A stretch of 64,000 nucleotides of DNA from Thiorhodovibrio frisius (GTDB taxonomy: Bacteria; Pseudomonadota; Gammaproteobacteria; Chromatiales; Chromatiaceae). Below, piece by piece: positions 24,977 through 31,114 of this stretch (the first letter of the stretch is position 1; every line of letters starts with the position of its first letter). The notes under the pieces are model-generated. The model worked only from the letters and a program-made list of their open reading frames with translations. It did no database searches and was not told the DNA's origin. Location of the stretch: contig NZ_CP121471.1 in NCBI RefSeq assembly GCF_033954835.1, positions 5,353,121 to 5,417,120 on the forward strand, written 5' to 3'. Position numbers and translations under genes: made by a program.

Positions 24977-26932
24977 CTAACTCTTCACCGCGCCCACCAT
25001 GGCAATCACCTCTTGGTATGAACGCGGACGCCCAATGCGCGGCAAATGCCCCAGTACTTCCTTTATGCTGATCAACCCCTGAGCCGCCTTGGCCAACCCG
25101 TCTTCCATGAGCGTGACCAAGCCTGCGGACTCGATGCTGAGACGACGAATCTCGCTCGAGGAACGCCGATTCAGCACGGCATCCTTGACACTATCGTTCG
25201 GCAGCAGCAGTTCAAATACCCCGGCCCGTCCGGCGTAGCCAGTAAAATTACACTGCCGGCAGCCACGACCGATGCGAAACTCTCCGCCGGCCGCATCAGC
25301 CTGGGTCCAGCCGATGCGTTGCAGATCGTGCGGAGTAGGCTGATAACTTTCAGCGCAGTGGTTGCAAACCTTCCGCAGCAGCCGCTGGGCAAGCACCGCA
25401 ACGACTGTCGATGAGATCAGGAAAGTTTCAATGTCCATGTTCATCAACCGCAACAAGGCACCGATGCTGTCTTCCGTGTGAAAGGTCGAGAGCACTTTGT
25501 GGCCCGTCAGCGCGGCTTGAATGGCCGATTCAGCCGAAAACTTGTCGCGAATCTCGCCAAGCACGATCACATCCGGATCCTGACGCACCAAGGCACGCAA
25601 TGTCTCGGCGAATGTGAGATTGATCTTGGGGTTGACACTACACTGGGCAATCCCTGCAATGACGTATTCGACCGGGTCTTCTGCGGTTGCGATACTCGTC
25701 TCAGTGTCGTTGAGCTTATTCACGCAACCATAGAGGGTAGTGGTCTTGCCTGACCCGGTGGGGCCAGTGACAAGAATGACCCCGCTCGGCAATTCGAGCG
25801 CGTGATCATTGAAACGCTCAAGCATCCGCGGTGCGATGCCGGATTCTTCAATATCCAGCAACTCGGCCTTGCGGCTGAGCAGCCGCAGGACGATCTTCTC
25901 GCCAAACACCGTGGCGAAGAAGGACGCGCGAACATCGCAGCGGCGCCCGGTGCTTGGATCGTTGAATTGAAATCCACCATCCTGGTGGCGCCGACGCTCG
26001 GCGATATCGGCCTTGGACAAAACCTTGAGCCGGCTGGCAATCGCAGGTGCCAACTCGTGGTCAAGATCGCTGAAGACCATCAATACACCGTCAATGCGAA
26101 ATCTGACCCGAAGAGAATTGGGCCACGGCTCGATATGAATATCGCTCGCGCCCTTGTCAAGCGCGCTGATAATGAGTCCGTCAACATGACGGGTGATATC
26201 CGACTCGTTGGTTTCGCTCTTGCGCTCTTTGGCATGCTGCCGACTTGCCTCATAGGCCCGCAGCGCGTCGTCAAGCGCGCGGCGGGTGGCGAAAGCTGGA
26301 ACCACACGCCCAAAGGCTGCTTCAGCGCCATGACGCGCCGCTGAATCCAGAGGATCACCAAAGACCACGAGCACGGCATCGCCTTCGCGTCGCAGCGGGA
26401 TCGCGCTCAACCGCCGGCACCAATCGGGGGTTACTTTCTCCAACAGCTCCTTGTCAAGCTGCGAAAAGGACGGCGCCTCGACCTGAAAATTGAGCTGATC
26501 CGCCAACACTTCGATCAGCCGCTGCTCGGTAATCAGACCCATGTCGAGCAGAATCTCACCGAGGCGCTTGTCTTTGAATTCTGGCTCCGATTGCGCGTCC
26601 AGCGCTGCACGCAGATCGCGCGGCTTCAGGTACCCAAGCTCGACCATCACATCGCCAAGCTGAATCTTGGCTCCACTGTCGCGCAAAACCGCGCGAAATT
26701 CGATGGGATTGAGATACCGGAGTTCGGTCAGGACCCTGGTCAGCGGGTAATCCTCGCCCAGCTTGCCATGCACGCGCCTGGCGTGATGCAGCTGTTCGGG
26801 ATTGATCAAACCGACATCAAGCAACAGCCGAGCGACTTCATCCGCAGGCGAAGCGTTTTCTTGCTGTTCCATCTGTGGTTTCTGCTGTGGTTTCTGCCGT
26901 GGGTTCTGTTGCTCTTGCAACTCAGTATTCAC
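24977..26932 (-). CDS. GspE/PilB-type secretion ATPase, second paralogue
   Basis: A 651-residue ATPase. Residues 30-180 form MshEN-like repeats (LLLDVGLINPEQLHHA, LGDVMVELGYLKPRDLRAAL, LGEILLDMGLITEQRLIEVL). The motor has Walker A GPTGSGKTTTLYG near 391, Walker B PDVIVLGEIRDKFSAE and two cysteine pairs, CNHC near 522 and CRQC near 558. GTG at 26932 is preferred because TTGGAG lies just upstream; a TTG further up and an ATG at 26872 are the other options. A 12-bp repeat lies in the first 35 codons. It shares domain plan but not the N-terminal barrel module with the paralogue at 21542. No pilin, GspF or GspD gene is near. Confidence 0.88.
   Translation of the reverse strand: MNTELQEQQNPRQKPQQKPQMEQQENASPADEVARLLLDVGLINPEQLHHARRVHGKLGEDYPLTRVLTELRYLNPIEFRAVLRDSGAKIQLGDVMVELGYLKPRDLRAALDAQSEPEFKDKRLGEILLDMGLITEQRLIEVLADQLNFQVEAPSFSQLDKELLEKVTPDWCRRLSAIPLRREGDAVLVVFGDPLDSAARHGAEAAFGRVVPAFATRRALDDALRAYEASRQHAKERKSETNESDITRHVDGLIISALDKGASDIHIEPWPNSLRVRFRIDGVLMVFSDLDHELAPAIASRLKVLSKADIAERRRHQDGGFQFNDPSTGRRCDVRASFFATVFGEKIVLRLLSRKAELLDIEESGIAPRMLERFNDHALELPSGVILVTGPTGSGKTTTLYGCVNKLNDTETSIATAEDPVEYVIAGIAQCSVNPKINLTFAETLRALVRQDPDVIVLGEIRDKFSAESAIQAALTGHKVLSTFHTEDSIGALLRLMNMDIETFLISSTVVAVLAQRLLRKVCNHCAESYQPTPHDLQRIGWTQADAAGGEFRIGRGCRQCNFTGYAGRAGVFELLLPNDSVKDAVLNRRSSSEIRRLSIESAGLVTLMEDGLAKAAQGLISIKEVLGHLPRIGRPRSYQEVIAMVGAVKS
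26873..26908. repeat. 12-bp tandem repeat, three units, at the start of the second ATPase gene
   Basis: Units ctgtggtttctg twice exactly and then ccgtgggttctg. On the minus strand they encode a Gln-Lys-Pro-Gln-like tetrapeptide repeat within the first 35 residues. If translation began at ATG 26872 the repeat would be outside the coding sequence; with the GTG start it is inside. Confidence 0.85.
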
Positions 26933-26985
26933 CGCCAACTCCAATGCTACCCGCTCAACAGAAGGTACCAATCACAATGCGTTCT

Positions 26986-27103
26986 CGGTTTTGGGCCGGC
27001 CAGCGGTCGCGGGGTTCGCAGCGGCATCCCTGATCCGATCTAGGGCCGCCGAGACACCCGTGACCGTCACCCGACCCAAAACCAAAAACCATTTGCGATT
27101 CGG
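26986..27103 (-). repeat. Dispersed inverted-arm repeat, copy 2
   Basis: Second strong copy of the element at 14788-14917, on the opposite strand. The conserved block is 27047-27101. The far arm, cggttttgggccggccagcg (from 26986), is an imperfect inverted match to the near arm ending at 27084. The centre differs from copy 1 in sequence and length, while the arms and the adjoining gcaaatgg segment are kept. That is what a mobile or structure-selected element would show. It lies at the border of the accessory region, in a 359-nt gap between the ATPase start and the HipA remnant. Confidence 0.8.
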
Positions 27104-27225
27104 ATAACTGCTTAGAACATTCAACTCGAAGGCCGATACCCCGGCGCGATCCTGCCACAACATAGCGACCATTGGTCGACGACTGAAAGCGACCAGTCGA
27201 CTTGCTGACGTACTAATGCAGTCTA

Positions 27226-27251
27226 GCAAAATCCGCTTGCAAAATCCGCTT
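27226..27251. repeat. 13-bp direct duplication
   Basis: Two exact adjacent copies of gcaaaatccgctt just upstream of the HipA remnant. It is too short to name and may be a slippage or insertion scar. Nothing else is recognisable between the inverted-arm repeat and the remnant. Confidence 0.7.
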
Positions 27252-27291
27252 CGCTCTATTGAGCGTTCTGGCGCGCTATTGTGGCAGATAG

Positions 27292-27435
27292 GTGGCAATG
27301 AGTGAAACTGGCGCGCCAGCAGGGTGGCCCGAATCTGGGCTGCATGCGGTGTTTGAGGATTCCCTGCCGGATGCCTGGGGGCGCGCACTGCTGATTCGGC
27401 AACATCGCCTGAGCGCAGAGGTATCGACTCAATGA
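27292..27435 (+). pseudogene. HipA-family kinase remnant (N-terminal fragment)
   Basis: A 47-codon open stretch bounded by stop codons that includes LHAVFEDSLPDAWGRALLI followed by RQHRL. FxDSLPDxWGRxLL is a hallmark of the N-terminal part of HipA-type serine/threonine kinases, the toxin of HipBA modules, normally more than 400 residues. The kinase domain and any hipB are absent, and the frame runs into the 3' end of the convergent methyltransferase gene. The piece is therefore a leftover of a deleted or displaced toxin gene, not a working one. Start and end are the limits of the open frame. Confidence 0.6.
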
Positions 27436-28139
27436 TTCAGCGCCCGAAAGCGCAGAAAGAAATTGCGCTTTAGGAGATCAAATTCCTGTTCGAGCTGGAA
27501 CCCGGCAGATTCGACCTCCGCGATCACCTGCTCGCGCCCGGCGCGCACATGGCCCTGCACCCAGGCCGAGGCGATGCGTGGATCGGTGCGGAAATCGATG
27601 ATGACCAGGCTGCCGCCCGGTCGGAGCGCACGCCGCATGGCCTCAAGCATTGCCTGCGGGAACTCGAAGTGGTGATAGGTATCGGCGGTGAAGATCAGAT
27701 CAACACTGTCGTCCGCCAAGCCCAGGCTGTGTTGATCGTTCGTGACTGTGACGAGTTGATCCAGCCCTGCCTGTGCTGCGCGCTCGGCGATCGCTCGGGT
27801 AAAAGGCTCTGAAATATCCACGGCATAGACTCGCCCCGTCGGCCCCACCGACTGCGCGAACAACAGACTGAACAAGCCGCTGCCCGCACCAACATCCGCC
27901 ACCGCCTGACCGGGCTTGAGCGCCAGCGCCTTGAGGATTGTGCGGCGCTGATCGTAGAGTTCGCGCCCATCGCGCTCGAAAGTCTCGCGCCAGAACTCGG
28001 GATCCGCGTCCAGGTAGTAGCCGTTGATGCTCGGGCTCAGCACGCGCCCGGTCTCCTCGACCTTGCCCTGCTCGGCTGCGGTTGCAGCGCCCAGCATGCT
28101 GGTCACCAAGGCGAGCGCCGTTAGAATCGGCCAGCGCAT
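27429..28139 (-). CDS. Exported class I SAM-dependent methyltransferase-like protein
   Basis: A 236-residue protein with a signal peptide (MRWPILTALALVTSMLGAAT, then AAEQG) and a Rossmann methyltransferase domain. Motif I is VADVGAGSGLFSLLFAQ, the acidic loop YAVDIS, then FTADTYHHFEFPQAML and RPGGSLVIIDFR. Exported methyltransferases of this type are known in Proteobacteria, but their substrate is unclear. The ATG at 28139 is inferred from the signal peptide. The frame is open for a further 52 codons to 28295, where it fuses to the start of a DUF5615 toxin; that longer protein would lack a proper signal sequence. A 207-nt segment (27732-27938) is repeated at 35829-36035. Confidence 0.8.
   Translation of the reverse strand: MRWPILTALALVTSMLGAATAAEQGKVEETGRVLSPSINGYYLDADPEFWRETFERDGRELYDQRRTILKALALKPGQAVADVGAGSGLFSLLFAQSVGPTGRVYAVDISEPFTRAIAERAAQAGLDQLVTVTNDQHSLGLADDSVDLIFTADTYHHFEFPQAMLEAMRRALRPGGSLVIIDFRTDPRIASAWVQGHVRAGREQVIAEVESAGFQLEQEFDLLKRNFFLRFRALNH
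27732..27938 (-). repeat. Direct repeat, left copy (inside methyltransferase gene)
   Basis: About 207 nt that match 35829-36035 in the same orientation with six mismatches by hand alignment. The segment covers codons from motif I to the VTVTNDQ stretch. The two copies bracket about 8 kb of accessory genes. Confidence 0.9.
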
Positions 28140-28229
28140 TGCCGGCCTGTTTGTGTTCCCGCTTGTTTTAAAGTGTTGCAATGGATGTTCTCCTGCTTGC
28201 TGGCTCAACAACGACTTGCCCACTGGACA

Positions 28230-28295
28230 TCTAAGCCCTTTTGCGACGACTCTCGAAACATGTTCGTCAAGGTAGTATTTGATTCTTTGAGTCAT
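28230..28295 (-). pseudogene. DUF5615 (PIN-like) toxin, only the first 22 codons remain
   Basis: The frame begins MTQRIKYYLDEHVSRVVAKG, which matches the N-terminus of DUF5615 toxins (YYLDEHV holds an early acidic active-site residue). After about 22 residues similarity ends and the frame runs on, without a stop, through about 30 unrelated codons into the methyltransferase gene. The ATG overlaps the stop of the upstream DUF433 gene in ATGA, the usual arrangement of DUF433-DUF5615 operons. The toxin was therefore lost by a deletion or junction that left its translation start. Whether the fused frame is translated is unknown. Confidence 0.65.
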
Positions 28296-28600
28296 GCAGC
28301 TCTATTCTGGTTGATTTTGCTTGCAAGCTTCGATGGTGTGGTTTTGCGAAGCGCATCAAGAAACTCCCTACCATCATTGATGGTTTGATCGATTTCTGAA
28401 CGGTGGTCAAAATAATAAGCGAGTGCCGCATGAATATCTGAAAGGCTTAGATCGTATTCCGTTGCGATTTCATCCGCGCTTTTTCCCATTCGATCATGCC
28501 AAATTACAATATCGCTGACAGTAATTCGGTGCCCAGCAATTCGTGGTTTACCGCCGACTATCCCCGGCGTAACATCGATATGTTGATCAAGAGTTCCCAT
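28292..28600 (-). CDS. DUF433 family antitoxin
   Basis: A 102-residue protein with the DUF433 domain near residues 8-65: IDVTPGIVGGKPRIAGHRIT, VSDIVIWHDRMGKSADEIAT and LSLSDIHAALAYYFDHRSEI. Such proteins are the antitoxin partner of DUF5615 PIN-like toxins and probably autoregulate through their helix-turn-helix-like fold. The ATG at 28600 gives the family start; the upstream 37 codons of the open frame are not convincing. Here the toxin partner is reduced to 22 codons, so this is an orphan antitoxin. The C-terminal 35 residues (DALRKTTPSKLASKINQNRA) are basic. Confidence 0.8.
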   Translation of the reverse strand: MGTLDQHIDVTPGIVGGKPRIAGHRITVSDIVIWHDRMGKSADEIATEYDLSLSDIHAALAYYFDHRSEIDQTINDGREFLDALRKTTPSKLASKINQNRAA

Positions 28601-28875
28601 AGAATAGCATCCCGTGTTATTGATTTGTCTTATTAGTGATCGCGAATCGCCAAGCTCACCGTGCGCACTCCGCTCCGGCACTTCGCTCCGTGCCAAGTCC
28701 CGAGCGATCATGCAGGGTGAAATCCATACTGAACTTCAAAACGGTACTTGGCATCTGCTGTACTCACCTGGATGATTCGATCAAATCTTCGCCCATTGTT
28801 TTGTGACTGTCAGCTCGCTTGGTTTTTTATTTCAGATTGACGGCCCTAAAAGAGCACCTGAAAAGTCGCGACCCC

Positions 28876-29676
28876 TCAGAAGACCAGGCACTTCTGTGCG
28901 CCGCTGCCTTGCGTCTGGAATTTGGGAAACTGGGCGAGGATGTGTCGGCGCTCAGCCGGTGTTGAATACCCGAGTTTTGCAAGCGCTTGGCCGACCTCCG
29001 AGGAACTGTAACCGCCTCCTGGTTGTTTCTGGCAGTTTGCTCGCACATATGCCACGGCTGCGGCGACCTCTGTTTTGACGGTGTCTGACGGTGCTGACTG
29101 AAGTGGGGTTGGGCTCGGCGCGGTTCGCGCTCCTGTTGGCGTTACCGTGATCACTGGCTCCCTTGAAGACTCGATTGGGCTGGGAAGCAAGAGGGTTAAT
29201 AGATTGGTGCGTCGTGCCGTTGGCACTTCGCCGTCGGAATAAGCGACAAACAGGCGCACGCCAGAGCGTTTGATCTGCTCCGCCGCGTCAAGCAAGAGCG
29301 TATCGCGCGAGACGATGACCACACGCGTCTGGTTAAGCCGGTGTTCGGCCATCCCCTCCCCCAGGGCGAGGATCAGCGCAATATCCGCAGCATTGGGGCG
29401 ACAGGGGACGGAGAGATTCTCGATCGGCAGGTCAGGGATCTGTTCCCGCAGGGCGTTGATCCAGGATTCGTTACGGTTCGCCTTGTTGTTACCCGCCACG
29501 ATAACAAGGGCGATGTGACCCCCGATATCCTGTTGCAAGACTTCGACAAGCGCGGCAGCGCTATGAGCGGATTGATTGTCCGCGTCGATATAGAGCGCAA
29601 ACGCGATCCGATCACGCTGTGACGAACGGCCATCTGGGTTGTGCGTGTAGGCATCAGCGCTCAAGGCATCGTTCAT
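28876..29676 (-). CDS. NYN-domain (LabA/DUF88-like) protein with C-terminal helix-turn-helix-like domain
   Basis: A 266-residue protein. Residues 22-165 match the NYN fold, a PIN-like ribonuclease family: FALYIDADNQS supplies the first acidic cluster, ADIALILALGEGM the second and VVIVSRDTLLLDAA the third. These are the positions that bind metal in active members. A Pro/Ser/Thr-rich linker (170-205) leads to a C-terminal module of about 55 residues, SSSEVGQALAKLGYSTPAER, that resembles a small winged-helix or LOTUS-like RNA-binding domain. RNA cleavage or binding is therefore plausible. It stands alone between the DUF433 gene and a small exported protein inside the accessory block. Confidence 0.75.
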   Translation of the reverse strand: MNDALSADAYTHNPDGRSSQRDRIAFALYIDADNQSAHSAAALVEVLQQDIGGHIALVIVAGNNKANRNESWINALREQIPDLPIENLSVPCRPNAADIALILALGEGMAEHRLNQTRVVIVSRDTLLLDAAEQIKRSGVRLFVAYSDGEVPTARRTNLLTLLLPSPIESSREPVITVTPTGARTAPSPTPLQSAPSDTVKTEVAAAVAYVRANCQKQPGGGYSSSEVGQALAKLGYSTPAERRHILAQFPKFQTQGSGAQKCLVF

Positions 29677-29892
29677 CGCAGTTCCCCGGCAAAGCCATTT
29701 CCAGAAAATACGCTTTGCACTCCACTGTGGCCTCGGTTATCCGTTGATCAATGTTCGTCAGGCGCGGACGCACGGCCGGGCGCATCACGCCTTAACCCGG
29801 TTAACGGTGCAGTCCTCAATGAGTGTTGCTACCATCCGCATCACAAGCCGTTACTCGACCACAAGTGGCTTAGCCGCCCTCATTGAATCGGG

Positions 29893-30195
29893 TTAACATC
29901 GGTGCCATTCCTGCTGATAACCCGGCTGATTCTCCTTCCCGTAACAGTAACCCCGCTGCCCGAGCAAAAAAGCGATGTAGTCGCGCGCACCGCATGCCTG
30001 CCAAGTTGCAGCCTCTTCGCCCGAACCACCACGGCAGGCATCGTTGTAGTAGCTTTCATCTTGAAAAAGCCGAATCGTCTCCGGGTCTTGGGCCACGACA
30101 GCCCCGGCCATTCCAAAGCCAAAAATATATAACAAGGCCCCGATGTGATTACGCGAGGCGAGCTTTGCAGTTCTAGGATTTACATTTTGCAACAT
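29893..30195 (-). CDS. Small exported cysteine-containing protein, unknown function
   Basis: A 100-residue protein with a hydrophobic segment (IGALLYIFGFGMAGAVVAQ, about 18-36) that works as a signal peptide, then a mature domain of about 65 residues with four cysteines: NDACRGG, ATWQACGARDYIAFLLGQRG, GYCYGKENQPG and a terminal WHRC. Two disulfides are likely. I recall similar short periplasmic proteins in several proteobacteria but no function. It is the last gene before an AT-richer 200-nt gap (30196-30397) where I see no gene. Confidence 0.65.
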   Translation of the reverse strand: MLQNVNPRTAKLASRNHIGALLYIFGFGMAGAVVAQDPETIRLFQDESYYNDACRGGSGEEAATWQACGARDYIAFLLGQRGYCYGKENQPGYQQEWHRC

Positions 30196-30397
30196 CGTTT
30201 TTTAAATCCTTCCAGAAAAAATATATCTACACACATGGTTCAGCGATTCTTCAAAAGAACAATTCGACCCCGGCCCCTTTTGTCTAAAGCTCGTAGTCGA
30301 TCAACAGCGCCAAGTCTATTGAAGCGCGAAGTTGTCCCGGCTGAAAAGTCTCCCTTGAGAGTCAATTTGAGCCTGGACCCTTTTCTTATTCTTCTAT

Positions 30398-30664
30398 TCA
30401 TAACTGGGCTTGTTCACACTGTTCTAGCCGTTCCTTCAAGAATATATTCAACAGCGTTTCCTCGCTCACGCCGCGCTCGTATGCAAGTACCCGTATTCTC
30501 GAGTACAAATCTAGATCCACGGCGAAATAATGGCGTTGCGAGGCGATGGCGACGTCCATTTCAACCGCGTTATCAGCACCGTGCTCGCTGGCATCATGTG
30601 CGTCCCAAAACGCGCCGATGTCCTGATAGCTTGCGCACTGCGATACGGAAGATTGGTTACCCAT
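30398..30664 (-). CDS. BrnA-like CopG-type antitoxin
   Basis: An 88-residue protein with the SYQDIGAFWDAHDASEHG stretch common in antitoxins of BrnT-type pairs, and a C-terminal ribbon-helix-helix region (LDLYSRIRVLAYERGVSEET, then LLNIFLKERLEQ). It should bind and neutralise the BrnT-like toxin encoded just upstream and repress the shared promoter. The start overlaps the toxin's stop by 8 nt, in the toxin-first order typical of brnTA. Confidence 0.75.
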   Translation of the reverse strand: MGNQSSVSQCASYQDIGAFWDAHDASEHGADNAVEMDVAIASQRHYFAVDLDLYSRIRVLAYERGVSEETLLNIFLKERLEQCEQAQL

Positions 30665-30941
30665 ATTTCTGTGTCTCCTTGGCTGTCATATCGCGCGCCG
30701 AAACAATGATCGCGCGGCGATCTTGGGTGTAGACGAAGAAAACGCTCAGCAAGCGACCACTGTCAGTGCGCCCAAATGCCGCATACACGTCCTCGCCGGG
30801 GACATAGCCAGCTTCCTTCAAGCGAAAGCGCGGCCGATTCTCCAGCACTTCGATCACTTCAGACTCTTCGACACTGTGCTTCCAACGCAGTTTTTCGACA
30901 ATGTCCTCGAGCCAGACAAGTTGTTCGATGCGTAACGGCAT
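30657..30941 (-). CDS. BrnT-family toxin
   Basis: A 94-residue protein beginning MPLRIEQLVWLEDIVEKLRW. The family ending is clear in RRAIIVSARDMTAKETQKYG, and the central part reads YVPGEDVYAAFGRTDSGRLL. BrnT proteins adopt an RNase-like fold and block translation by cleaving RNA; the Arg/Asp of the SARDMT motif belong to the presumed active face. AGGG lies upstream of the ATG. The antitoxin gene overlaps its end. The pair sits immediately downstream of the restriction-modification gene on the same strand, so it may stabilise that locus. Confidence 0.8.
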   Translation of the reverse strand: MPLRIEQLVWLEDIVEKLRWKHSVEESEVIEVLENRPRFRLKEAGYVPGEDVYAAFGRTDSGRLLSVFFVYTQDRRAIIVSARDMTAKETQKYG

Positions 30942-30949
30942 GGCGTGCC

Positions 30950-31114
30950 CTACATATCTTGCATGTCGAACATAATCCGCTTGAGCTTCATCTCGGTCAT
31001 CTTGACCTCGGAGTGCGGATCTTCGAGCGTGTGATCGTCGTTGACCCCGATGTGATCGAACCTGTTCTTCGCAGGCCCCTGGTCCCCACCATTCTCGGCG
31101 CGGTTTACCTCTAC
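30950..31114 (-). other. Possible coding remnant between the R-M gene and brnT
   Basis: On the minus strand, in a frame shifted from the R-M gene, an open stretch runs from the R-M stop to a TAG 8 nt before the brnT start. It has a coding-like composition, ending HSEVKMTEMKLKRIMFDMQD plus M. It contains no ATG, GTG or TTG until its last 17 codons. It could be the tail of a lost gene or, less likely, a frameshifted extension of the R-M protein, whose own ending already looks complete. I name no function. Confidence 0.25.

Noticed and set aside
29780..29910. Two ggttaac-containing segments (near 29799 and 29889)
   Set aside because: Only about 12-16 nt of loose likeness, no symmetry with gene borders, probably chance.
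30145..30732. 195-codon plus-strand frame in the island
   Set aside because: Antisense to the BrnT/BrnA pair, rich in Arg and Ser, no domain, and it begins inside the small exported protein gene.
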